46,872 nucleotides of DNA from JBCDBL01 sp039183635 (GTDB lineage: Bacteria; Pseudomonadota; Alphaproteobacteria; Caulobacterales; Parvularculaceae). The notes below the pieces were generated by a model. The model did no database searches and was not told the DNA's origin. It saw only the letters and a program-made list of their open reading frames with translations. Positions 1-7,347 of this stretch are shown here, piece by piece. The position numbers and the translations under genes were made by a program. The stretch is from contig JBCDBL010000009.1 in the NCBI GenBank assembly GCA_039183635.1, positions 1 through 46,872 on the forward strand. Direction: 5' to 3'. Within the stretch, counting starts at the first letter, position 1; every line of letters begins with the position of its first letter.

Positions 1-410
1 CTATTTTTCTTTTGAGACCGTTCCGGTGTTGTTTATGGATGCGGTCTTTCGAGCGCCGGGTGGGGATGGTGAAGCGGCCCAGGGTGAGGACGCGGCGCAA
101 CGCAAGCGGAGGTCATCAATATTACAGCGGCAACGGATAAAAATCTCAGCATTTTCCAATACTTTCTTTACTATGATGGCGATAAAAGTGACGCTTGATG
201 TCAAACGTTTTAGTCGTCTTCATAACATCACTTTTCTAAAAGGCAGCTAATCTTTCTGTTCTGAAAATCTCAAAGTATTCTGGGATTAACTATTCTTTTT
301 AAGGAATATCAGTAGGCACTATTATTAGTTAACGGTTATATCTGCTCTTGTTTGCCCGCTTCTAACCACCCATATGCTAATTAGTCTAGAGTAAGCAGGA
401 GGACTGCAAA
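1..410. other. AT-rich stretch at window edge, no confident gene
   Basis: No recognisable protein is encoded here. A plus-strand frame is open from base 2 to a stop at 250 and could be the last ~82 codons of a gene starting outside the window. Its translation is rich in Arg, Gln and Ser and matches no family I know, and the opposite strand is equally open, so I do not call it. Bases 250-396 are AT-rich and lead to the good ribosome binding site of the gene at 411. The stretch probably lies inside the integrated element suggested by the tRNA-Asn fragment at 1350-1396. Confidence 0.4.
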
Positions 411-635
411 ATGTCTTTCGTAAATGAAATTAATTTGGCTTACGGGAATGGCGGATATGACGACCATCTTGTTAGCATTAGTGAACGGCCGCATGAGGAA
501 GGGCTGGACCTGACGCCGTCTACAACGATACACGAAATGATTATGGCAATGAATATGGGTATTCTGGCCCATGCTGTCTATAATGTGAGCGTTCCTGGTA
601 CGGTCATCTGGCGCAGGCCGAAAGACGAAGACTGA
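411..635 (+). CDS. hypothetical small protein (74 aa)
   Basis: I do not recognise this protein. It is called because a consensus ribosome binding site AGGAGG lies at 397-402, eight bases before the ATG, and the frame has a natural protein composition. It is acidic in its first half, has no signal peptide and no clear membrane segment. Its second half holds a Met-rich, mildly hydrophobic helix (about residues 43-58, IHEMIMAMNMGILAHAVYNV), followed by a short charged tail ending in DED. It stands alone in an AT-rich, otherwise gene-poor stretch that probably belongs to an integrated element, so it is likely accessory cargo. No function can be proposed. Confidence 0.6.
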   Translation: MSFVNEINLAYGNGGYDDHLVSISERPHEEGLDLTPSTTIHEMIMAMNMGILAHAVYNVSVPGTVIWRRPKDED

Positions 636-1349
636 AGTGCGAGACTTTTTGCGTCCCATACAGACGTGTTTTGTCGCTTCGAGGAGGCCAGGTTCTCTCG
701 CTATAGTTCGAATACTCTTCTGGACCCAGGCCATCTTCTGATTGCCGGATCAAAGGCGAACGTGGGTGCTCCGACACTTGCACCCGCTAGTAACGCAAGC
801 GGTTTCGTCGAGCTGCGGAGTATCTTTCGTTCACTTTGTCGGGTCCGACAATCGATCCCTGGTCCCTCCAAGCGACGGCTGCGCTGGTCAAGTGCAAGGC
901 CGGCAATCATGTCACTCTCGAGAACCCCAAACACTTACGAAAGACAGCCTGCCGTGCTGAGATCAGCCCGTCAGAGGAAAATCCCGCAAATTCGGCGACG
1001 ACTGATTCGCCTTCAATCACTCCTGCATTCTGAGCGTTCCAAGCTTTGTTTAACGACAGGAATGCAATGTCATCTTGAATCCAAACCACGCCGATTTTGC
1101 CGCCATCGTCCCGGGGCGTGAAAAGCCGATCCGATGGAACGAGCGCCTGTTTAGGATTTAAAAGGTCCATTCAAAAGCGAGCTTTGAATTTCTCGATTTT
1201 CCCATGATGTTTAAGGGTGTGACCTAAAAATGCTTTTTGGGTCGCTTGTGTTTGGCTTGGGGTGGAAATCAGTGGACAAGCGGAGACGTGTTTGTAATAA
1301 TTTCAATGACTTAAGGGCATCCGTGAAGCCGTGTGGACACCTCAAAATG
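636..1349. other. gene-poor stretch, no confident gene
   Basis: Several short overlapping frames exist on both strands (for example plus 836-1033 and minus 907-1170). None has a good ribosome binding site, a recognisable motif, or a clear advantage over the opposite strand. The pattern of short frames broken on both strands is what a decayed gene would give, but I cannot name a parent family. It lies immediately left of the tRNA-Asn fragment, so inside the presumed element end. Confidence 0.4.
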
Positions 1350-1396
1350 GACTGTTAATCAGCAGGTCACTGGTTCGAGTCCAGTTCGGGGAGCCA
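1350..1396 (+). pseudogene. 3' half of a tRNA-Asn gene, probable att site
   Basis: The 47 bases begin GACTGTTAATC, which is the anticodon loop of tRNA-Asn with anticodon GTT. They run through a canonical T-arm (CTGG-TTCGAGT-CCAG) to an acceptor 3' strand ending in GCCA. The 5' half is missing: bases left of 1350 cannot form the D-arm or pair with the acceptor strand, and the 5' side of the anticodon stem mismatches. This is not a functional tRNA. A 3' tRNA remnant with a sharp left boundary is typical of the duplicated core left when a tyrosine-recombinase element integrates into a tRNA gene. The orientation predicts the intact tRNA-Asn and the element body to the left of this window, with older chromosome starting to the right. 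Confidence 0.82.
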
Positions 1397-1575
1397 TTTT
1401 TCCCAGTTATAAAGCAAGCATTGGTCTTCCCGTAGAAAAGCGGTAACCGCTTTGCCCTGAACATCAGAGCAATATGCCTTTTTGCTAAGATCGTTTCCTC
1501 TGTTGTGTTTTTATCTAAAGTGTTAGATGCAATGGAGCGGCGTCAACACGATGACAATATAAAAAGGGGAGCGCA

Positions 1576-2184
1576 TTGGCGAAAATTATCGTCTATTACG
1601 CCCATCCAGGGCGACGATATTCCCACGCCAACACGGCCATGTGGGAAGAGGCCGCTGGCGTGGACGGCGTTACGAAAATTGATCTTTATGCGGAGTACCC
1701 GCGCTTTGAGATTGATATCGACCGTGAACAAGGCCGCTTGCTCGATCACGACGTGATCTTTTTTCAGTGTCCCCTGTTCTGGTACTCCACCCCCTCCCTT
1801 ATCAAAGAATGGATAGACCTCACCCTTGAACATGGTTTCGCCTATGGCGCGGATGGAGACAGGCTTGAAGGCAAAACCATGATGTTCGCCCTCACCGCAG
1901 CAGGACCGGTGGAGGCTTACGCCAGTGCGGGGTACCAGCATTATCCATTACGAACATTTCTCACGCCGCTTGAACGCACAGCCGGGCTTTGCAAAATGCG
2001 ATTTGCAGCGCCTTATGTCCTGTACGGGTCGTTACGGGCGATTGAGGATGGGCGCATCCCCATCCACGCGGAAGGTTATCGTCGCCTGCTGACGGCTTTG
2101 CGCGACAATACTTACGATTTCGATGCCGCCGACGGCCTCGGTGTCGTTGAGGCGGGCCATCTTAATTCATTGATCGGGCGCTGA
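1576..2184 (+). CDS. kefF: KefF/KefG-like ancillary NAD(P)H oxidoreductase (202 aa)
   Basis: This is a flavodoxin-fold NAD(P)H:quinone oxidoreductase of the KefF/KefG type, a cytoplasmic FMN protein that binds and activates the glutathione-gated K+/H+ antiporter. Visible are the N-terminal beta strand plus flavin loop (IIVYYAHPGRRYS, residues 4-16), the FQCPLFWYSTPSLIKEWID block and the FALTAAGP loop that cap the flavin. Length fits the family (about 180-200 aa). The start is a TTG at 1576 with AAGGGGAG at 1564-1571 upstream; no in-frame ATG precedes the conserved strand. It ends four bases before the antiporter gene at 2189, so the two are almost certainly co-transcribed. Whether KefF or KefG is the better name is not decidable here. 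Confidence 0.83.
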   Translation: MAKIIVYYAHPGRRYSHANTAMWEEAAGVDGVTKIDLYAEYPRFEIDIDREQGRLLDHDVIFFQCPLFWYSTPSLIKEWIDLTLEHGFAYGADGDRLEGKTMMFALTAAGPVEAYASAGYQHYPLRTFLTPLERTAGLCKMRFAAPYVLYGSLRAIEDGRIPIHAEGYRRLLTALRDNTYDFDAADGLGVVEAGHLNSLIGR

Positions 2185-2188
2185 TTTT

Positions 2189-4144
2189 ATGGGCGATTTC
2201 TTGCTTCTGTCCTTTGTTTTTCTATGCGCCGGCGTAATCGCGGTGCCGATCGCCTCCCGTCTCGGTCTTGGCTCAGTGCTTGGTTATCTCATCGCCGGCA
2301 TCGCCATCGGTCCGGTGCTATCTGCGTTGCATGTGGACGTTATCGCCATCCAGCACTTCGCGGAATTTGGCGTTGTGATGATGTTGTTCCTTGTGGGACT
2401 GGAGCTTGAACCAAAGCTGCTTTGGCAAATGCGCCACAAATTGCTGGGCTTGGGCGGCTTGCAAGTGGGGCTTACCACGGGGGCGGTGATGGGCGTCGCC
2501 ATGGTTCTTGGTCAATCCTGGAGCGTCAGCCTCGCCATAGGGTTTGTGTTCGCCTTGTCGTCGACAGCTATCGTACTCCAGACCTTGAACGAAAAAGGTC
2601 TTATGAAGAGCGATGGCGGTCAGTCGAGCTTTTCGGTGCTTCTGTTTCAGGACATCGCCGTCATTCCGATGCTCGCCATAATGCCGCTGCTTATCCTGCC
2701 GGAGCTCGCCGATGCGGCTCATGGGGCGGGCGAGGGGGGCCATGGCGTCGAGACCGACGCCCATGGCGGCGGCGACCATGGACTTGACCTCAATCTTATC
2801 GCCGGCTTGCCGGGATGGGCGCAAATGCTGGCGACGCTCGGGGCCGTCGGGGCGGTCATTATGGTCGGCAGCGTTCTGACGCGGCCGCTCTTTCGATTTA
2901 TCGCCTGGGCGCGTCTGCGGGAGTTGTTCACGGCTGCGGCGCTTTTGGGCGTGGTCGGTATCGCATTGCTGATGACCTTGGTCGGCTTGTCGCCTGCGCT
3001 TGGAACGTTTATCGCCGGGGTGGTGCTCGCCAATAGCGAATACCGGCATGAGCTTGAAAGCGACATCGATCCGTTTCGCGGGCTTTTGTTGGGATTATTC
3101 TTCATCACAGTCGGCGCCAGCGTGGATTTCGCGCTGCTGGGGGCCAATCTCGCCCCTATCGTCGGACTTACTCTTGGCCTTATGGCGTTAAAGGCGTTGA
3201 TCCTGTTCGGGCTCGCCGTCATTTTCAAAATTCGCGGCAGCGATCGATGGCTTTTCACCCTCGGCCTCGCCCAGGCGGGTGAATTTGGTTTCGTTCTGCT
3301 GTCCTTTGCGACGCAGAACAAAGTAATACCCGATGCTATCGCCGATCAGCTTCTTCTCATCGTCGCGTTGTCGATGTTGCTGACGCCGGTTTTGTTTATC
3401 CTATACGACAAGGTGATCGCGCCACGCTTTAGCGCCGACCAGGATCGCGCGCCCGATGCAATCGAGCCGGAAGGCGGGGTTATCATTGCCGGCCACGGAC
3501 GATTTGGCGGAATTGTAAACCGTATGATGCGCGGCGCAGGGTATCAAACAACGGTGCTGGACTATTCGTCTGAGCAGCTTGAGATGTTGCGAACCTTCGG
3601 CTTTAAAGTTTTCTTTGGCGATGCATCCCGTCCGGATCTATTACACGCCGCCGGTATAGAAGATGCGCGCCTGCTTGCTATCTGCATCGATGATCGAGAC
3701 CAGATCACAGCGTTGGCGCGCCATGTAAGCAAGGCCCACCCTCATGTGCATATTGTCGCCCGGGCAATAGATCGGCAACATGTGTACGAACTTTACGCAG
3801 CCGGCGCCCATGACATTATCCGTGAAACTTTCGATGCTGGCGTGCGGGCGGGGCGCTCCGCTTTTGAGGCGCTCGGCGTGCACCCTTTTGAGGCGGAACG
3901 TTTGGCTCGGCAATTCGCCGCTGACGATAAATACACTATTCGCCAGTTGGCGGAGGTTTATCAAGAAGGCGTACCGATACAGGAAAACCCCGAATATGTC
4001 CGTCGGGCGAAGGTGCTTATGGAGGAACGTGAGGCCCAGATGAAAGGCGGCGGACGTGAGTTCAATGCAAGGTCCGACCGCGGATGGTCGCCGCCAACCT
4101 TGAAAGATGTCAGCGCCGCCACGCAAGCTGATGACAACTCATAG
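2189..4144 (+). CDS. kefC: glutathione-regulated K+/H+ antiporter, KefB/KefC type (651 aa)
   Basis: This inner-membrane CPA2 antiporter would release K+ in exchange for H+ when glutathione adducts of toxic electrophiles bind, acidifying and protecting the cell. Residues 1 to about 405 are a 12-13 helix transporter core with the QD pair at 154-155. The regulatory loop HELESDIDPF at 287-296 closely matches the acidic loop of KefC. Residues about 429-560 are an RCK/TrkA-N domain starting with GHGRFG (435-440), the dinucleotide/glutathione site, followed by a short charged tail. Length is close to E. coli KefC (620 aa). A His/Gly/Asp-rich insert at about 177-198, between membrane segments, is unusual and could bind metal. 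The KefF-like partner is immediately upstream. Confidence 0.92.
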   Translation: MGDFLLLSFVFLCAGVIAVPIASRLGLGSVLGYLIAGIAIGPVLSALHVDVIAIQHFAEFGVVMMLFLVGLELEPKLLWQMRHKLLGLGGLQVGLTTGAVMGVAMVLGQSWSVSLAIGFVFALSSTAIVLQTLNEKGLMKSDGGQSSFSVLLFQDIAVIPMLAIMPLLILPELADAAHGAGEGGHGVETDAHGGGDHGLDLNLIAGLPGWAQMLATLGAVGAVIMVGSVLTRPLFRFIAWARLRELFTAAALLGVVGIALLMTLVGLSPALGTFIAGVVLANSEYRHELESDIDPFRGLLLGLFFITVGASVDFALLGANLAPIVGLTLGLMALKALILFGLAVIFKIRGSDRWLFTLGLAQAGEFGFVLLSFATQNKVIPDAIADQLLLIVALSMLLTPVLFILYDKVIAPRFSADQDRAPDAIEPEGGVIIAGHGRFGGIVNRMMRGAGYQTTVLDYSSEQLEMLRTFGFKVFFGDASRPDLLHAAGIEDARLLAICIDDRDQITALARHVSKAHPHVHIVARAIDRQHVYELYAAGAHDIIRETFDAGVRAGRSAFEALGVHPFEAERLARQFAADDKYTIRQLAEVYQEGVPIQENPEYVRRAKVLMEEREAQMKGGGREFNARSDRGWSPPTLKDVSAATQADDNS

Positions 4145-4154
4145 GACCGACCCT

Positions 4155-4256
4155 AAAGTGTCTCTTATTCAAGAGAATCAGACAGACGCTTTAAGTCTTT
4201 GTTTTTTCGCATTTCCGGACGGCCAACCGTACACACTTGGCCTGCAAAGGCTTTAA
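4155..4256 (+). repeat. intergenic palindromic mosaic repeat (copy 1)
   Basis: There are two modules. The first is a hairpin with arms AAAGTGTCT (4155-4163) and AGACGCTTT (4184-4192). It is followed by TAAGTCTTTGTTTTTTCGC and a second module, CATTTCCGGACGGCC...ACACACTTGGCCTG. The second module recurs, inverted, at 35570-35615. The pattern matches the dispersed intergenic mosaic elements known from rhizobia and relatives. Being just after kefC, with a T-run after the first hairpin, it may also serve as that gene's terminator. Nothing coding is seen between here and 4407. Confidence 0.7.
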
Positions 4257-4330
4257 GGCCTTTTAATGCTAGAGCGCGTCTAATTGAAGCGACAATACGT
4301 TAAAATTGATCCGATACATTAAAATCGAGA

Positions 4331-4359
4331 GACGCCATAGGACGTTTGCTTATGGCGTC
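4331..4359 (-). terminator. probable terminator of the mmsB end of the operon
   Basis: There is a perfect 9-bp inverted repeat, GACGCCATA (4331-4339) and TATGGCGTC (4351-4359), with an 11-base loop. Read on the minus strand it is followed by TCTCGATTTTAA, a short T-run. It lies about 50 bases beyond the mmsB stop codon, where the minus-strand valine operon should end. Confidence 0.5.
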
Positions 4360-4407
4360 GGAGGCGACACATAACCGGTGCGCACACATGCCTTGGTGCT
4401 CCGGTCT

Positions 4408-5298
4408 TTATAAATCGCCTTTGATCAGTTTCATAACCCCGGAGAAATCGAGATCATCCTTACCCGCCGCTTCCATCAGCGCATAAAGCGCTTCGGACTG
4501 AGCGCCGAGGGGGGTGGCGGCTTTGGCGCCCTGGGCGGCGGATTGGGCGAGGCGCATGTCTTTCAGCATCATTGCTGTAGAGAAGCCTGGTTGGTAATCG
4601 CGGTTCGACGGGGCGTTCGGCACCGGACCCGGGGCGGGGCAATAGCTGGTCATAGACCAGGACTGGCCCGACGACGTTGACGAGATTTTAAAAAAGGTTT
4701 CAGCGTCAAGCCCTAGCCTTTCGGCGAGATGAAACGCCTCGCACGTTGCAATCATAGTGATGCCAAGCAGCATGTTGTTGGCGATCTTGGCCGCCTGTCC
4801 GTTGCCGGGGGCGCCGGCGTGAAAAATATTTTTGCCCATATGCTCCAAAACAGGAAGAGCGCGGTCGAACGCTGACGCAGCGCCTCCGACCATGAATGTC
4901 AGCGTACCGGCCGCCGCGGCTCCGACGCCGCCGGATACGGGGGCGTCGATCATATCGAAATCGGCTTCTTTCGCCGCGGCGATGACCGTGCGGGCGCTGT
5001 CGACGTCGATGGTGGAGCTGTCGATCAGCAAAGCCCCCGGTTTGGCGTGGGCTATAACGCCGTTATCGCTGGTGTAAACGGCCCGCACTTGGGGCCCTGC
5101 CGGCAGCATCGTGATGACCACGTCTGCATCTTTCACTGCGCTCGCCATGTCCGGAGCGGCGACGCAGCCTGCTTCCACCGCCCGCTCAACCGCATCGGTC
5201 GACAAGTCCGTCGCCAGAACATTAAAGTTCGCTTTGGCGAGATTCGCCGCCATAGGCCCGCCCATATTTCCCAGACCAATGAACGCAATTGTGGTCAT
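4408..5298 (-). CDS. mmsB: 3-hydroxyisobutyrate dehydrogenase (296 aa)
   Basis: It oxidises 3-hydroxyisobutyrate to methylmalonate semialdehyde with NAD+, a late step of valine degradation, in the cytoplasm. The Rossmann motif GLGNMGGPMAANL is at residues 8-20. The substrate loop DAPVSGGVGAA is at about 118-128, and the catalytic Lys171 sits in GNGQAAKIANN with the paired Asn 174-175. Length equals the family norm (about 295 aa). It is the last gene of the minus-strand operon. The 100-base gap to the upstream acyl-CoA dehydrogenase holds a degenerate palindromic repeat. The supplier of its substrate, a 3-hydroxyisobutyryl-CoA hydrolase, is not in this window. Confidence 0.95.
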   Translation of the reverse strand: MTTIAFIGLGNMGGPMAANLAKANFNVLATDLSTDAVERAVEAGCVAAPDMASAVKDADVVITMLPAGPQVRAVYTSDNGVIAHAKPGALLIDSSTIDVDSARTVIAAAKEADFDMIDAPVSGGVGAAAAGTLTFMVGGAASAFDRALPVLEHMGKNIFHAGAPGNGQAAKIANNMLLGITMIATCEAFHLAERLGLDAETFFKISSTSSGQSWSMTSYCPAPGPVPNAPSNRDYQPGFSTAMMLKDMRLAQSAAQGAKAATPLGAQSEALYALMEAAGKDDLDFSGVMKLIKGDL

Positions 5299-5330
5299 GA
5301 CGTATCCTTTCCAAGTTCTATTTTCTTTTT

Positions 5331-5384
5331 ACGCGTGTCTTTTACGAGAAAATCGGCGCCCGCTTTTGCGCGACACACTCTAAA
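5331..5384 (-). repeat. degenerate intergenic palindromic repeat (copy 2)
   Basis: On the minus strand it reads TTAGAGTGTGTCGCGCAAAAG..., matching the GAGCGTGTCGCGCAAAA module seen at 39898-39913 and 27417-27430. The far arm (ACGCGTGTC) is degenerate. It lies between the acyl-CoA dehydrogenase and mmsB genes within the valine operon. Confidence 0.55.
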
Positions 5385-5398
5385 CAGTTTAGCGCCTT

Positions 5399-6547
5399 TT
5401 ACGATCGCGCTTCTTTCAAGAGGTCTCGGGCGACAATAACGCGCATAACCTCGTTCGCGCCTTCTAAAATTTGATGTACACGAACGTCTCTCAGCATCCG
5501 TTCCAGCGGATAATCCTTCAGATAACCGTAACCGCCATGGACCTGTAAAGCCTCGTTCACCACGCTAAAGCCCATGTCTGTGACGAAACGTTTGGCCATA
5601 GCGCAAAAGCGCGTTGCGTCTGGCGCTTTTTGATCGAGCTTCCAGGCGGCCTTGTACAACAGGGCGCGCGCGGCCTCCAATTCAGTGGCCATATCGGCGA
5701 TTTTGAATTGCACCGCCTGCAAATCGCTAAGCCGTTGGCCGAATGCTTTGCGTTCATCTGCATAGGACACGGCGGTTTTAAGGGCGACATTGGCTGCGCC
5801 GAGCGAGCAGGCGGCGATATTGACGCGACCGCCGTCTAGACCCTTCATGGCGAAGGTGAACCCTTCCCCTTCCTCGCCGATGCGGTTGGCGACGGGGATG
5901 CGGCAATCCTCAAAATTAACAATCGCCGTGGGTTGGGAATTCCAGCCCATCTTGCGTTCATTGGCGCCGAAACTGAGACCCGGCGCGTCTTTCTCCACAA
6001 TGACGGTGGAAATTCCCTTGGGCCCGGCATCGCCCGTTCGCACCATCACGACATAGATATCGGAAACGCCGCCGCCGGAAATAAACGCTTTGGAGCCATT
6101 CAGGACATAATCATCGCCGTCACGCACTGCTTTGGTGCGCAGCGCCGCAGCGTCCGACCCCGATCCCGGTTCGGTCAGGCAATAGCTCGCCACCAGATCC
6201 ATTGTAGAGAGTTGCGAGCAGAATTTTCGCCGCAAGGCGTCGGAGCCGAAACTGTCCACCATCCAGTTGCACATATTGTGAATGGAGATAAAGGCGGCTG
6301 TTGAAATACACCCCTCGGACAACGCTTCAAAAATGAGCGCCGCCTCCAGCCGCCCGAGCCCGGCGCCCCCGACGTCTTCATTGGTATAGATCCCGGCAAG
6401 ACCCAGGTCCGCCGATTTTCGAATAACGTCTATCGGGAAATGCTTCGTCTCATCCCACTCCGCGGCGTGGGGGGCGAGCTCTTCGGCGGCGAAACGCCGC
6501 GCCATCTCTTGGATGGCTTGTTGGTCATCGTTTAATGCAAAATCCAT
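5399..6547 (-). CDS. acyl-CoA dehydrogenase, probably isobutyryl-CoA dehydrogenase (382 aa)
   Basis: This is an FAD flavoenzyme introducing the alpha-beta double bond into a short branched acyl-CoA, passing electrons to ETF. The family pattern is complete: an N-terminal helical domain, CLTEPGSGSDAAALRTKA (the flavin/substrate loop, about residues 136-153), and NGSKAFISGGG. The C-terminal block VHQILEGANEVMR carries the catalytic glutamate at about residue 362. Length (382) is normal. The assignment to isobutyryl-CoA (ACAD8-like) rests on its position between a crotonase and mmsB in a valine operon. A general short-chain enzyme is the alternative. The gap to the upstream crotonase gene is 17 bases. 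Confidence 0.88.
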   Translation of the reverse strand: MDFALNDDQQAIQEMARRFAAEELAPHAAEWDETKHFPIDVIRKSADLGLAGIYTNEDVGGAGLGRLEAALIFEALSEGCISTAAFISIHNMCNWMVDSFGSDALRRKFCSQLSTMDLVASYCLTEPGSGSDAAALRTKAVRDGDDYVLNGSKAFISGGGVSDIYVVMVRTGDAGPKGISTVIVEKDAPGLSFGANERKMGWNSQPTAIVNFEDCRIPVANRIGEEGEGFTFAMKGLDGGRVNIAACSLGAANVALKTAVSYADERKAFGQRLSDLQAVQFKIADMATELEAARALLYKAAWKLDQKAPDATRFCAMAKRFVTDMGFSVVNEALQVHGGYGYLKDYPLERMLRDVRVHQILEGANEVMRVIVARDLLKEARS

Positions 6548-6564
6548 AAGCTTTCGATTCCGTC

Positions 6565-7341
6565 TTACCGGTCCTTAAACGCCGCCTCGCGTTTTTCCGT
6601 GAACGCGGCCATGCCTTCTTTTTGGTCTTCGGTGGAGAATAATCCGTTGAACAGGCGGCGTTCGAATTTAACGCCCTCTGTGGTCGGCAATTCAAGGGCG
6701 CGGGCCGTCATCTCTTTTGCAGCCATTATGGAGGGGATCGAAAACGCTGCAACCTCCCCGGCGATGGCGATCGCCGTATCTACAAGCGCTTCATCAGAAA
6801 CAACGCGGCTCACAAGACCGATCCTGTCCGCTTCTTCAGCGTCAATCATCCGCCCAGTGAGGATCAAGTCCATCGCCTTCGCTTTGCCTATGGCCTTGGT
6901 GAGACGAATGGAGCCGCCCATGCCCGGCGTGACGCCAAGCTTGATCTCCGGCTGGCCGAATTTCGCTTTGTCTGAGGCTATGACGATGTCGCACATCATG
7001 GCGAGCTCGCACCCGCCGCCAAGGGCGAAGCCGTTCACGGCGGCGATAATGGGTTTGCGCGCTGCGGCGAACCTGTCCCACTCGGCGAACAGGTCCTCGA
7101 CATACGTCTGTGCGAAAGTTTTCGCCTGCATTTCTTTGATATCGGCGCCGGCGGCGAAGGCGCGACCTGCGCCGGTAAGCACGCTGACGGCGGTGGAGGG
7201 GTCACGGTCGATCTGCGCTGTCAGGCTGGAGAGCTCACGCATAACCTCCCCGTTCAGGGCATTTAGGTTGTCCGGGCGGTTGAGTGTAATGACGGCGACG
7301 CGGTCTTTGCGTTCCACCAAAAGCGTTTTGTACTCAGCCAT
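6565..7341 (-). CDS. enoyl-CoA hydratase (crotonase family, 258 aa)
   Basis: It hydrates a 2-enoyl-CoA, here presumably methacrylyl-CoA to 3-hydroxyisobutyryl-CoA. The oxyanion-hole segments (AFAAGADIKEM, residues 61-71; NGFALGGGCELA, 103-114) are present. So are both catalytic glutamates of true hydratases, Glu112 and Glu132 (FGQPEIKLGVTPG). This supports hydratase rather than the CoA-hydrolase branch, which is about 100 residues longer. It sits six bases after mmsA and 17 before the acyl-CoA dehydrogenase, in one operon. The substrate is inferred from context. Confidence 0.9.
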   Translation of the reverse strand: MAEYKTLLVERKDRVAVITLNRPDNLNALNGEVMRELSSLTAQIDRDPSTAVSVLTGAGRAFAAGADIKEMQAKTFAQTYVEDLFAEWDRFAAARKPIIAAVNGFALGGGCELAMMCDIVIASDKAKFGQPEIKLGVTPGMGGSIRLTKAIGKAKAMDLILTGRMIDAEEADRIGLVSRVVSDEALVDTAIAIAGEVAAFSIPSIMAAKEMTARALELPTTEGVKFERRLFNGLFSTEDQKEGMAAFTEKREAAFKDR

Positions 7342-7347
7342 AACAAT

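Noticed and set aside
2..250. Open frame from the left window edge
   Set aside because: It matches no family, the opposite strand is equally open, and no start or binding site can be seen; kept only as a note.
666..1170. Overlapping short frames on both strands
   Set aside because: No ribosome binding site, no motif, and frames on both strands compete; possibly a decayed gene, parent unknown.
1330..1396. A complete tRNA gene at this place
   Set aside because: No D-arm or 5' acceptor strand can be formed and the anticodon stem mismatches, so it is only a 3' fragment.
2318..3321. Long minus-strand frames opposite kefC
   Set aside because: They overlap a well-supported antiporter gene and encode low-complexity Arg/His/Pro-rich sequence without motifs.
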